This document shows positions 47,395-59,673 of a stretch of 64,000 nucleotides of DNA, piece after piece. Numbering within the stretch: the first letter of the stretch is position 1; each line of letters begins with the position of its first letter. The notes under the pieces are model-generated. The model was not told the origin of the DNA, did no database searches, and was given only the letters and a program-made list of their open reading frames with translations. The DNA lies in NCBI GenBank assembly GCA_018873245.2, contig JAEMBT020000005.1:12384001-12448000 (forward strand), given 5' to 3'. Source of the stretch: Archegozetes longisetosus (lineage: Eukaryota > Arthropoda > Arachnida > Sarcoptiformes > Trhypochthoniidae). The translations under genes and the position numbers were made by a program.

Positions 47395-47911
47395 TAGGGT
47401 GACCACCTGTGGCTTGCCTCATGACGCGACAAAAGTATCAAAGGGGGGCCCCTACATTTTTGAAAAAAATAATGGCACTTGTATTAGTCATTGCAAATAA
47501 TTAGATGTCAAACAATATATTCTAATGTTAAAACATTAAAAATTATCAGTCATGATTGATTTCAAAGGTATATTTCTTGTTAGAAATGGCATCTTTCAAA
47601 AGTTATTCAAAAGTAAGAAATACTGTTTGTTATCCAGATATAAATCAAGGCAGAAAAGATTAATTTAATAACTTTGGATTTTAAACCACAGGCACTCAAA
47701 ACATTAAACTGGGTTTCTTATCCCATATCATTTATAAAGTCAAATGTTTGAATTTCTAAGAAATATATTTATAAACACATTTTTAAAATGAAAGTTGAAA
47801 AACGGGACAACTAATTGTCCCGTCGAGAGTTTTTGGTCTGATGGGATTTCTGCCTTTTATCTTTAAAAAGACGGGACTGTCCCATCAAAAACGGGACGGG
47901 TGGTCACCCTA
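47395..47911. mobile_element. 517-bp non-autonomous hAT element (8-bp TSD)
   Basis: TGTAAAGG at 47387-47394 and 47912-47919. Ends TAGGGTGACCACCTG and GGGTGGTCACCCTA. ACGGGAC/GTCCCGT motifs recur near the right end. No coding sequence was recognised. Confidence 0.9.
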
Positions 47912-48212
47912 TGTAAAGGAATTAATTGACTTGGTATATTCTTATGATTAAGTTTTATTTCAAATATCTTAATGAGCTATTGATTCTAACGGCAAAATAA
48001 AAGTTTGTAATAAATTGCTTGTGCCACTTGAAATAAAAATTATTTATCCTGCTGGCGAATTCGTTGAAATCTAGGGCTTAAAGGCTGGTTTTAAAACTAA
48101 TCTACATAATTAAAGTTTTGATTCAAATATTATATTTTCAAAATGGTAATTTCAAAACTAGTATTTATTTGGATTTGAATTCGGATATAAAAACAGTTTA
48201 TTCTTTTTATAG

Positions 48213-50138
48213 GTCGATTCATTTCAACCAAGAAGCATTATAGATTTCGAAAGCCTGACCAGAAATTCGTATCCTTATTTCAATACTATGTCAATGGAAT
48301 CAACAAAACGCTTTGGGATACGAACCAATTTCAATTTATTAATAATTCAATCTCAATATCAACTCTAAACAGAAATAAGGTATCAAAAAGTAGATAACAA
48401 TTTCTGCTGATTTAATTATTTTAAAATTTCAATTGAGGGCCCTTATCAAGAGCTAACTACAGAAACTTCAACATTTGGTTCGTTATCTGTTCTGTTATTG
48501 AAGCAAATTGAGAAAATCACAAACAAAAGGTAATAATTAAGTGTTTACTATAATAACGGAACACATATTATTTTTGGTGTTTAATTATTTGATTCTGAAA
48601 TTAAAACATATGATAAAAGTAACACTTTTCATATTTTACAGTATAGTTCTCTATGTTATGCCAATCGATAACAAAACTAATCTGGAATATGTACAGAATG
48701 GTCAAGTCGATTGTTATGATTGTACTCCTTGTGATTATCATTACATGACTTTTAAAGAAAAATTATTATGTACTCGACCACTTTTTCCAATAAACCAGCT
48801 TTCATTGTTAAGCGCGACGGTAAAAAAATTCATCAATACATCAGAAGGTTTATGGAAAATATATGACTTGAACACTTGGATCACCTTAATAGCTATTATG
48901 TTATTACTTTCAATATTCAATACTTTGATTTTGAGTCGGAATAAGTACAATAGCTTTATCCGTGGATTCTTATATTCTCTTTGGATTTATTTCATATCAC
49001 TTTTCGGTGAAGGAAATCAACGAAATCATTATATCTCAATTTATATTTTATGGCTTATTTGTATTATGCCATTAGTAGAAATATATCGAAATTCATTGCT
49101 AGCAAATTTAGTATCGATTCCTGATATATTAATTAATGATATCGATGACTTGCTGGTCGAAAATCGAGATATATATGTTTTTAATAAGTTGAATATGGAG
49201 TTAATTAAAAATGAAAGTGAAGCTGAGAGTCTATTGAGAGAAAAATGGATCAAAGTTTCGGAAAAACTGAGGTTTTTAGACTTATCAGAATCTCTTCAGT
49301 ACTTGCACTCAAGGAAAAAATTCGTTGAATTGACAAAGCATTCGACTTATATTGAAGACGAGGGAGTAACGCAAGCTTTATTTCTGATTTTGTCGCGATA
49401 TTTTCGTGTTCACATTGGAAAACATTCATATTCACCAAAATTAATTTCTTATACTTGCTTTAGACCTGACTTTCCATATATTTCAGATGTCAATAGAATG
49501 TGAGCCTTTTATAATCTTATATAATAGGGTGAGCACCTTTACCAGTTTAAAATTTGTGGAACGTATCGAATTAGAGAACCTTATTAAAAGTTTTTTCAAA
49601 GTGAGCTTTTACAGTTAGATTTTATTCATTTACATGGAACATAAAAATTTTCACATAAATATTTTCATTAGCTATGATTAAATTTTTAAAGTGCTAGGTT
49701 CAAATCTTTGATAGCGTCAGGTTCCCATTTTGTAAAAGCTGAGTCATTATATTTTTGGTGCCGACTAGAGTGTCTAGTCTAGAAATGGACAGGTGTTCAC
49801 CTTATTGTTAGAAAAAATTTCATTAATAGATATGATTTACCAGTTCTGGATACGCTTTCGAAACTGGAGTTATGAAGTATTGGGTTGACACCAAAGTTAA
49901 ATATCATGTCGAATACTTCAGATTGCTTATGGAAGCGTCTGAACAATTGTTTCCTGAATTGATGGATAACTTAAAAAGCATTCGTAATGATGATATCAAT
50001 AATTGGACACCTGTCGATTTTATTAGAACTCAAAGCATTTTCTTATTTAATGCCTATCTTATCATAGTTTGTAATTTTGTTTTTCTATTTGAAGTTATCC
50101 TAAATTGTTTAAGCAACAAAAGAAAAAAGTCATTCTAA
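48213..50138 (+). pseudogene. Ionotropic receptor IR-4 (one-base deletion in exon 1)
   Basis: Exons 48213-48379 (167 nt against 168 in IR-3), 48438-48529 (92 nt), 48642-49499 (858 nt, same as IR-3) and 49844-50138. Exon 1 reads VDSFQPRSIIDFESLTRNSY, then loses frame where IR-5 has TTTCCAATAC and IR-4 has TTTCAATAC. Exons 3 and 4 are open: TM1 TWITLIAIMLLLSIFNTL, pore LWIYFISLFGEGNQ, TM2 ILWLICIMPLVEI, SLLANLVSIPDIL, S2 end SYTCFRPDFPYIS and TM3 FLFNAYLIIVCNFVFLFEVI. Exon 1 again follows an acceptor, so an upstream exon is expected. A single C lost from a CC run could be an assembly error. Otherwise it is a young pseudogene. Confidence 0.75.
49528..49805. repeat. hAT-like insertion in IR-4 intron 3 (related traces in IR-3 and IR-5)
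   Basis: TAGGGTGAGCACC at about 49528 and GGTGTTCACCTTA at about 49794 look like hAT ends. IR-5 intron 3 (56345-56600) has TAAAGTGACCGTC and GGTGGTGACTTTA at matching places. IR-3 intron 3 starts a similar TAGAGTGACCACT at 41328. Interior sequence between IR-3 and IR-4 is alignable in part, pointing to one old insertion before the receptors duplicated. Confidence 0.6.
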
Positions 50139-51156
50139 CTAGACTAGCAAATTTAGATTCAATTATTTACTAAAGATCTTCACATAATCAAGATCAATCA
50201 AAACTTAAGAATTAGTGTTCAATCTAATTATTCGTCATTAGAAAATAAGGATTTTTTGAAAATAAAAAATTTATTTTGGAAGATATCATTTTTCATGTTA
50301 TGTATATAATTTAGTTAAATATTTTATATTCAGTCCAAATGAATCCAATTGAAAGATAATAAATGATTTTGCTCAAAACTCACATGATTGAGTCCAAACC
50401 TTTAATCAACTTTTAAACTTAAATTTTGAACAATTTTTACACGAACTTTACTTAAAATGAATAAAAATAATTCAGAAATCGCTACATATGTTTTTATGAT
50501 ACTATTAACCACTTTCGTTGTTTATTAGGCCTCTAAAAATCATTAGAAAATCCAATAGGTAGAACGGAAGACATATCAGTGGGAGAGAATAAGAGGTCGC
50601 TGATCGATACGAGAATTCTCGAAAATAAAAAGCGATAATTTCTTATGTGTGTGACTAAATCAATATAGCCTTATTCTACACATGTTGTCATATGCAGAAT
50701 ATTTTTTTTGTCTACAACCAGTAAGATATAAGAACCGATAAACTAGGCGACGTATTTGTCTGTCAATGATTCAACTGTAATCTAAAAACGAAATAATAGG
50801 TCGAAGTTTTTCATCATCACTTTCAAATGCTGGCTCCGTTTAAAGAGCAATCTTTCATAAAGGTTTTCAAAAGTAAAAGGACTGGATTAGAACCAATTAA
50901 TACCTATCAAATGAAGATCAATTGAAAAGCTATTCAAGTATGCTCTAATGATATTCAGATTATTAAAAAGTCAAACATTCGCTAATAGGCTCACTCACAA
51001 AATTGTTTGCACAAACTTTACAAAAATAATTGAAAGCGCCGTATCATATGAATTATATAATGTAATCTAAAAAGATTATAATAATGTAAGCCTTAATTAT
51101 TCCAATTCTATTGATTAATATAGCTTTATACGCGTATAAAAGCCAGAAAATTTTTA
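50139..51156. other. Spacer after IR-4
   Basis: No gene recognised. The sequence CACAAAATTGTTTGCAC just left of the 51157 element resembles TGCAAAATTGTTTGCAT just right of it, near 53150. Confidence 0.4.
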
Positions 51157-51344
51157 CAGCCGCTAAAGTTACTATTTGAAGAAGAGGGGCTAATGAGGTT
51201 GTTTTAAAGTTGCTATTTGAAAGGCGCGATGTAAACACAGGTAAACACATGTATGTGTTTATTTACATGTATATGATATGTGATGATATTTATTGTAATA
51301 TATTAAATTGTGATACAATATTTTAAATAATTTGCATTAAAAAA

Positions 51345-52915
51345 TGAGTGATACAAATGATAGTTCATTAATTGAACTGTCAGTTAACACCCTGAAAAAA
51401 ATCAAAAAAGAAGATCCCAAATGAGATGCGTGAGTTAATAATTGACAATGTTGAAGTGAAGAGAATGAGTCCGAGCGAAGTCGCAAAATTATTCAATTTA
51501 AACACGTCAACAGTATCAATGATTGTCAAAGTTTACCGAACGGAGAGACGAAATGGGAAAAACAAAACGGGTGTGAGACCATCAAAATTGACCCGCAACA
51601 AAAGAAGAGGCTTGTAATTAGGTAGATGATGACTGCATTTTAACTCTCAAAGAAATTACTGATAAAGTACAAAACAAATGGAACATTAGAATTAGTCAAA
51701 TGACCGCATCAAACATACTTCGGGAGTTTCATTACATGATAAAGAGAATATCATTGATACTGCAGCGGAGGAATGATCCCGATGTGATCGACAGAAGATA
51801 CGAATATGCGCGTTCATATATAGATATATGTAAAGGAGAGGATAACCCCGGGAGACAGACAACAAACAAGCAAACAATCAATTAAACAAACAAACAAACC
51901 TGTGACTAGTCTCGAGGGACCTGAAATTGGGGAAAACGGAGCTGAACGAGAGAATGGAATTTGCTCGACGATATATAAGGTCGAGAAAAGGTTCATTCGG
52001 GGAGTTTGTTTTTGTTTTTTGATCTAAAAGTACGGCATGTAAAAGCCAGAACATGTATTTGATTGACATTTATGCAGACTGTTAACAAATTTTTTTAGTG
52101 GTTCTGTAAATGTAAAACAATAAAAACTTGTATCTATCTAAGAAACCCTTTGTTTGATTATCTATAAAATTGTTAAGTCCACTGGAGTAGTGTGTCGGAA
52201 GCGTACTCCGCGTCAAGAAAAAGCCTCTCGAAGACAAGAGTGAGTGACGTGGTCAAGACCACTGGTGGAGCCCCAAATCTACAACAGGTAAGCGGAGCAA
52301 GTCTCCTTTATTATGTAGCGCGCGCCATCCCTTACATATATTGCCGTTAAAACATAAAATTTACTTTTTGGATGAGATGGGAATTAGCATTTGGACACGA
52401 CTTGGCTATGGACGTGCACCACTAGGGCAAAGGCCAACTAAAACTGTTCGCACTATTAGAAGCCGAAATTATTCAATTGCATGTGCAATAAACGTAAAGT
52501 CACTATTCTTCTTTGAAATACAGGATAAGCCGTATAATGCTGAAGATTTGGTAATTATTTATCTCAATTATTTGTTCATTTATCGAATGAAACTACTGAA
52601 AATGCAATTCTAATCATGGACAATGTCCCATTTCATAAACAAAGCATTATCAAAAATCTAATTACAGCACATGGACAAAGAGTGATATTTCTTCCTCAAT
52701 ATTCTCCTTTTCTCAACCCGATTGAGAATATGTTCAATCAATGGAAGCATGTGATTAAAGCAGCGGAACCTACAACTGAAAACCAATTATACAATTTGGT
52801 TGAAGAAACTTCGCAAAAAATCACATCAGATAACTGCTCAAATTATTTCTATAATATGGAAAAGTATATTGGAATGTGTTTAGACAAATTACCGATTGAA
52901 TTATTTTTCTATTAA
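51345..52915 (+). pseudogene. Tc1/IS630-type DD34E transposase, split by the solo LTR
   Basis: It opens MSDTNDSSLIELSVNTL. After a frameshift comes an HTH (MSPSEVAKLFNLNTSTVSMI, 51426 frame), then SNILREFHYMIKRISL and YEYARSYIDI up to 51828. After the LTR the same frame resumes as LPLKHKIYFLDEMGISIWTR (first acids). One more frameshift precedes IMDNVPFHKQ (second D) and LPQYSPFLNPIENMFNQWKH (E). 34 residues lie between D and E by hand count, which is DD34E. It ends at 52915 after LDKLPIELFFY. At least two frameshifts plus the LTR insertion make it non-functional. Confidence 0.85.
51829..52336 (+). mobile_element. Solo LTR of an LTR retrotransposon (508 bp, TATA target duplication)
   Basis: It begins TGTAAAGG and ends CCTTACA, the TG...CA inverted termini of LTRs. 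TATA occurs on both sides (51825-51828, 52337-52340). Inside are a TATA-like ATATATAAGG (51971) and an AATAAA at 52119. No gag/pol lies next to it. Removing the LTR and one TATA restores the transposase frame across the junction. Orientation is taken from the TATA box and poly(A) signal. Gypsy, BEL or copia cannot be decided. Confidence 0.85.
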
Positions 52916-53199
52916 TATTAATTAAAAGAAAATGAATATTTTTGTAATTATACTGAATAAAAATTTTGAGATAATTCTGCAATTAAAATCTTATTTATGT
53001 ATACCTAAACAAAACCTATGATAAAAGATGGAGTTCAAATAGCAACTTTAAAAGAGCCTCATTAGCCCCTCCTCTTCAAATAGCAACTTTAGCGGCTGTA
53101 AGTCATTGATAACCTCAAGTTTTTCCATTATCGTGTTGCAAAATTGTTTGCATGAAATTTAGGCTTTTACTAAGTTGTTTATTTGTTTCTAAGCTAATA

Positions 53200-53420
53200 G
53201 TATGTTGAGCCTTCTTTGTTCTTAATGACTTTCTCCAATCTTCAAGGCATAAATTTAATCAATTTTCTTTTTTCTAGTTCACTATTTAAATAGACACAAG
53301 TAATAGGCTTTTGGAGGTCTTTGTTGTTTCTAGTATGGTAGATCCTTATTTTTCCTTTGATATCAGACCATGGATACTCAATCGGATTTAGACCTGGTGA
53401 ATAAAGAGTGCCCAATATAA
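53200..53420 (-). pseudogene. Tc1/pogo-like transposase scrap
   Basis: The minus strand from 53420 reads GTLYSPGLNPIEYPWSDIKG, then KIRIYHTRNNKDLQKPI. YSPxLNPIExxWSxIK is the block around the third catalytic acid of Tc1/pogo DDE transposases. About 60 codons are open. No ends were recognised. Confidence 0.6.
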
Positions 53421-54639
53421 TTTTTGAGTACTTGATGAGAAACTAGTTTAATGAATTATTTGTATATTTTAAGCATGATTTCTAAATTTGTAAATGATTT
53501 ATTTTGAAGATTCAAAAGGTGATGAATGATGAAAAAATTTATGACCCTTATCAAACTTAATCTTAAGTTCAATTGCATCGACTTTTATTAGTGAGTTTAT
53601 GTCACAAATGTAATGACCTAACGGCATCCGCAATTAACCTTCGTCACAACTGTGGGATAAAATGTTTCAAGTTTTACTCTAAAAATCTCGCTAAAATCAA
53701 CAAAATGTCGTAATTTTAACGCTGATTGCAATTGTGAAATCCGTTTTTCGATATCTATAATATCCTTAGAGAAAATCGAAGATTCATTTTAAACGTTCAC
53801 TTTAAGGGCATCTAGCGGATAAACTATAAGTTATACAGAGGTGGGCCCATTGACAATTTTGATCAGGATGATGACCTCTATTAAAATATATCATGAGATC
53901 CCCGGTGTAAGGATAGCCAGAATCCCATAGACTTATTTTCATCGTTCTTTATGATTCTCAAGACATTTACACACACCAATAGAAAGATTAAACAAGGAAA
54001 GTAAAAACTTATTAAATAAGGTTTTAGAATAAACGTAAAATTGATTGATAAGGGATTTTTTAAAGTCTAAGGTTTTCAATTAAAAAGCTCTCATAAGACA
54101 AATGACTTAATAACACACCAATGATTTAAATGTTAAAAATTATAATCATGACAAAGGTTTTCAGTTAATAATTTGGTTGAAATGCTTAGATCTGAATTAA
54201 AAAAAACTTTCTTTGTTTTTTGGTTAAGCAGAAAATATATATCAAATCACAAACTATCATAAGTAGGCATAATAATCCCTACGACAAAAAAAACCCGGAA
54301 ACCCATGGCATATTTTGAGAATTAATTTTTCCGACCTCAACCTGACTGGAAGCTTATGAAGAATAATAAAGGATATTATTAAGAAAGAAGAGCCAAAAAA
54401 ATTTAACTGTGGGCTGCAAAAGTAAACAAAATATGATACAATTTATAATTAGACGTATAGGAGTCGTTTTAAAAAAGTATGAAAAACGCATTGAAAAGCG
54501 TATAGCTGCAGAGGGAGACAGAGTTGAATTGTCATTTCTTTTTAGTTGTAACAATTGGAATCAAATGCATTCTTGTGATATATTTGAGGTCAAAATATTG
54601 TAGTCTTCATAAAAAACTACAGTTACTTTTTCCGGATTT
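53421..54639. other. Spacer, no gene recognised
   Basis: Stops in all frames. Short frames around 54409-54603 have no motif. It could contain decayed receptor 3' sequence next to the relic at 54640. Confidence 0.4.
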
Positions 54640-55560
54640 TTTGTCGCGAGGTATATGAGCATATGTTCACAGATCTAACGAAGTCAACAGGTTTACAATC
54701 ATTTTCATTATCCTCACGAATGTATTTCAAGTCAGCCACCAATTGGAGAAACAAATATCCAGAATGTTCCATAAATGATTTGAAGAACTCAACTAGATAT
54801 ATAACTTTCGTGTTCATCCAGTGCTTTAAAACTCAAGTTTCGAAACCACCCAGGGCCCTAATTAAAAAATTCAATCAATCAAAATAAGTATTTTTAAGTT
54901 TTGAAAAGTGCTCACATTCTATTTGCATCTGAAATGTATGAAAATTCAGGTCTGAAATAAGTATAAGAAATTAATTTTTGAAAATAAGTACGTTTTTCGA
55001 TATAAACGCGCAAATATTACACCAAAACCAGAATCTAAACTTGCGTTATCGACTTGTAGTCTATATAAGCCTAATGTTTCGTGATTTCCATAAATTTTTC
55101 CTAATACAAATGCGGTAAAGATTTGAATAAGTCGAAAAATTTATTTTTCAAGAAATTTATCTCTCAGAAATCTATCAGAACAACTTTAAACTTCCATTAA
55201 GTCCGCGTTCGACTCATTCATGGTAGATACTCTTCGATTTTCAATCAAGGAGTCTTCGATATCATCAACTAACAAATCGGAAATTGATACTAAATCTGCT
55301 AATAATTCATTTCTATATATTTCACTAACAGCATAATAGATCATGTTGTAAGGCATGTATCGATCTCTTTCACCGAAAATTTATATGAATTAATTCTAAA
55401 AGAATTTAAAAATTGATGCATAAATTTCTCACTCTTATTGTAGTTGAACTCAAGAGTAGTGAATATTGAGAATAATTTTAAGACAACTATAAAGGTGATC
55501 CAAATATCCAGTCATATATTCTTCGAAAAACTTTTGATAGATGATTAAATATTTTAGTCA
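54640..55560 (-). pseudogene. Ionotropic receptor relic (psi-IR7)
   Basis: Minus-strand pieces in receptor order: MTKIFNHLSKVFRRIYDWIF (before TM1, about 55560), IYRNELLADLVSISDLLVDD then IEDSLIENRR (about 55340-55220), QKLISYTYFRPEFSYIS then DANRM before a GT (about 55010-54915), and exon 4 from 54860 (MNTKVIYLVEFFKSFMEHSG, YIREDNENDCKPVDF). There are large losses between blocks (TM1-pore region and middle S2) and many stops, and intron 3 is very short. It is clearly dead, in the same orientation as IR-5, and closest in sequence to IR-3/4/5. Confidence 0.8.
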
Positions 55561-55955
55561 TAGCGCCTAACTATTAGAAACGCTCTCTTCACCCAATGCT
55601 CCATTGATAGCTTCGAGACAGAGATCAGAAGTTGAATTTCGTTTCAAATTGTATTCAATAAGCACACGAAGAACTCTTTTTCAGATTTTATCAAAATGTC
55701 ATTCGATTATAATAGTTATCACAAAGTGCAAAAAATCATTCAACTCTGAAGAAATGTCAGTTTAACAAATTTGCAGTTTCTTTCAGTTTGAATCATATAT
55801 TTTGGAAATGATTTGTGAATTTACTGTGATATAGTGCTTATCTGGAATCCATTATAACTTACATCAAGTAAAATAATCAGTGAAAAGTTAGCTTTTATTG
55901 TCTCCCATATCAGACACTTAAACGATATAAACTTTAATTGTGGGATTGATTTCAG

Positions 55956-58928
55956 TTAACAATCATATTTAATTTTGTTCGTCTGAATAAAATTCATTTG
56001 TACTTTAGCAAATTTGTAGCTTGTGCAAATCTTGTTAGCAAATTTTGGGAAAATTTCAAATAATAAAATCAAGTTGCAAATTATGAGAAAGTAGGAATAA
56101 ACTAAGAAAACAGTTTGAGAATAAATGAAGTAAATGGGTTTCCATTTATTCTCGTAATCTTTTTGAAAATTTTCTAAGATAGCCATTAATTGAGGAAACG
56201 ATTGACGACCCACTTCCATTAACAATTTTAAATATTCCACATGATATCTAACTTTGTGTTGATCCAATATTTCAAAATCCCAGTTTCGAAAACATATAAA
56301 GAACTGTTGAGAGAAATTAATGAATAAAATTATTTATAGTAAAGTGACCGTCTTCTATGACAAGACAGTCCAGGTTATTAGTATCAGAGTATTATTAGAT
56401 ACAGACTTTTAAGTGGGGACTCTATCATAAAATTTGAAATCAAAAGATTATTTAATAATATTATAATTGCGAATAAGAAGTTTGAATGAAAAAGTTTTAT
56501 TGAAGTTTTTATATAAACTTGAATGTGATTTAAATCTACCTTAGAAAGATATTCAATAATGCTTTGTGCAATTTTTGAAGTAATAAGAGGTGGTGACTTT
56601 ACTTTTATTAGCTAAAAAATAGCTTACATCCTATTCACATCCAAAATGTGTGGAAAGTTAGGCCTGAAACAAGTATAAGAATTCAATTTTGGAAAATAAG
56701 AATGTTTTCCGATATGAACACGAAAGTATCGCGACATAATATGAGCAGAAATTTTTATCATTATCTCGTCCTCAATATAAGTCGAATATTTAGTGAATTT
56801 CGTGAAGTCTTCCTGATTAGAATACTGTAGAGAACTTGACAAGTCTAAAATTCTTAGTTTTTTTGAAATTTTGATCCATTTTTCCTTTAATAGACTCTCA
56901 GCATCACTTTTATTTTTAATTGATCTCATATTCAACTCGTTAAAAGCATATATTTCCCGATTCTCAACCAGTAAATCGTCGATATCATCAACTAATAAAT
57001 CTTGAATTGATACTAAATTTGCTAAGAATTCATTCCTATATATTTCTACTAACGGTATAATAGATATGAGCCATAAAATATAGATTAAGGTATGAGGCTT
57101 TCGTCGATTTCCTTTACCGATAATAGATATGAAATAAATCCAAAACGATTGCAAAAATTTAATTACAATTTTTCCGTCTTTTTTATCCAAATTTAAAGTA
57201 GTGATAATTGAAACTAATAGTAAGATAGCCACTAAAGTGATCCAAATATTCGCGTCATATATTTTCCAAAAGCCGTCTGCGGGATGATTGAACTTTTTAT
57301 TTATAGCGCTAATCATTGAAAATTGATTTGTTAGAAATAGTGGTCGAGTACATAACAATTTTTCTTTAGTAGTCATGTAATGATAGTCACAAGGAGTACA
57401 ATCATAGCAATCTATTTGATTGTTCTGTACATATTCCAGATTAGTTTTATTATTAATTGGGACAATGTAAAGATTGATACTGCAAAATTTGAAAACTATT
57501 TTTATTCACTTTTCAAGTTATTTATTTAAGAACACAACAAGTGAGCTCTACAAAGATATCACTTTTTATGTTCTATTAGCAAAGCATTTAATAAATACCT
57601 TTTATTCGTTATTTTCTCAATCTCTTTCAATAGTAGTACAGATAATGAGCCCATTATTGAAGTTTCCTCAGTCAATTTTAGATAAGAGCCCTCAAAATAA
57701 AAAGTTTTAAACCATTAAAATTTAGATTCATTCTAACAAACGTATCAATACTTCTCTGAGAAGTCGTAGAAATGAAAGAGCGATATATACCATTAGTTAC
57801 AGATTCAAATATTCAATATGTTTTAGTTCGCTTTGCAATTCATTTTATTTGCTCAAGGATTATGTAACAAAAAATAGTACTCAAGTCATAATATACAGAA
57901 GTTCTCTAAAATACTATGATTTAAATCAAAATATGTATCAATCTTATCGTAACTTTATATTTAGTAAAGTCAGTTGGTCATGTTTGGGGATGGTACGCAT
58001 AACTCGCTAGGCGTAGGTGATTATTATTGTTTGCAAAAGTGGACACACGTCTCCATAATGCCTAAAAGACGCGTAAATAATAAAAATTGCGGCGCGAACA
58101 CTTACCTATTTAAGCATTACTATTGAATTAATTATGAAGCCTAAAAATGCGTGCTTATCTGAAGCGAATAGAGCAACTTTTTGACTATGTTTTGGTATAA
58201 AGTATTTAACACGTAAATACATTTAATACAAAAATTGGTATACAAATAGCTTTAATCTGCAAGGAATAAAAATATAAAGCTAATTATTATCTTTACAAAA
58301 TCTGTATTAAAAATTATATTTTCATTTAATATTAAACCCAAGTATTAGGTTATTGAGAAATAAATAATTGCATTCCATTTCAATAAAATGAATAAACTTT
58401 TTTCATTTGTAAGATTAACTTAATTGCATAAAAATAAGATGAACTCAATTGAAATAAATTTTATGAATATTGCTAAAGGGTTGCTAAGTTGTTTAGCCAG
58501 CGAATATGTATAATAAGGTATTCATATTCATTTAGGAATTTATATGAAAGTTGCGGAGTTTAACTTCTAATAAAAGTTTATTTGGATGATTTTTTTTCCA
58601 AAAGTCACTTTAGTATATCTGATGCTATATTTAAAATATATAATCGAAACTTTACTGGATTCTCTTCAGTAAAGCACCCATTTAAGTATTTTTACATTTA
58701 AATATGTAATTGAAAGAATTGATATTTGTAAAAAGTAAATCTAAATTAAGGCTTCAATACCTTATTTTCGTTTTGAATTGATATTGTGATTGAATTGTTG
58801 GTAGATCTAATCTGATCAGTATTCCAATTAGTTTTGTTGATTCCACTGACATAGTATTGGAAATATGGATACGAATCTTTAACCAGACTTTCAAAATCTA
58901 TGATGTGTCTTGGAGAAAATATATTCAT
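55956..58928 (-). pseudogene. Ionotropic receptor IR-5 (one-base deletion in exon 4)
   Basis: Minus-strand exons: 58928-58761 (168 nt; starts MNIFSPRHIIDFESLVKDSY directly after an AG, so an upstream exon is possible), 57690-57599 (92 nt), 57479-56628 (852 nt) and 56303-55956. Intron 1 is about 1.07 kb, against 58-67 bp in most paralogs, so something was inserted there. Exon 3 is open: TM1 IWITLVAILLLVSIITTL, pore FWIYFISIIGKGNRRK, TM2 LWLISIIPLVEIYRN, S2 end SYTCFRPNFPHIL. Exon 4 begins SLYVFETGILKYW, then loses one A (ACAAAGTT where ACAAAAGTT is expected) before RYHVEYLKLLMEV. TM3 is VYSYFLIICNLILLFEIF. Corrected length is about 486 residues. The break is in an A run, so an assembly error is possible. 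Confidence 0.75.
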
Positions 58929-59673
58929 CTATTAAATAAAAAATGGTCATTATAGATTCGATTGATTAGATGTATAAATATTAATATATATATGAAAAAA
59001 TAGTTTTTCCCTTTATCAATTGCAACCTGATGCATCAAAATCAGATTTTCAAGGCTTTATTTAATACTATTAATTTATTCAGTCTTAAAACGATTAGTTA
59101 TATTTTGATAGAAACGACTCGATGGTCGCTAAACTTTGAAGTCGTACTACATATTTTGCTTTAATGCACCAGAAATTGCGGGAAAACTACTTGTAGTCTA
59201 CTGTACTTTATTACTGAAGTCAAGTTTAAATTACACTTTAGATAATTAAAATTATACTCATTTTTACAAACTTTTCAATCTGAAATTTGAGTTATTCTGA
59301 CTCTAAAACATGTAATATCAGTCAATTTTTATAATCTTTAAGCTTTGATGCAAAACATTCTTGTAAACGATATCAAATCAATAGTTAATTTCAGTCACTT
59401 GACGCAATATCATTCTCAATACTACAGAAAAGAATTATTCTATTCAAATAAATGAATTTTTGATGTAATAATTTATAATTATCTATTAATCGAGCCCTCA
59501 ATTCAATATCTCTTTCAATTTACAGTAAAGCAGTCGTAAACTTATCGCGCAATTCTTATATCTTTCTCATAAAAAAATAGAAAAAAATTTATGTATAACA
59601 ACACGTATAGAATAAGACTATTCAATGCATAGAAGTAAATCATCGGAATGAATATTATAGAATAGATTTATAA
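58929..59673. other. Spacer upstream of IR-5 exon 1
   Basis: AT-rich with no open frame of note. A first receptor exon or promoter could lie here, but none can be shown. Confidence 0.35.

Larger units (their letters stand above)
51157..53098. mobile_element. 1.94-kb Tc1/IS630-type transposon with a nested solo LTR
   Basis: TA duplication. Ends CAGCCGCTAAAGTTACTATT and, reversed, CAGCCGCTAAAGTTGCTATT. Nearly perfect inverted repeats run for about 60 bases and include AGAGGGGCTAATGAGG. It encodes a DD34E transposase on the plus strand that is interrupted by a 508-bp LTR. Confidence 0.9.

Noticed and set aside
54409-54603. 64-codon plus-strand frame
   Set aside because: Lies in decayed sequence beside the receptor relic, without a domain or splice support.
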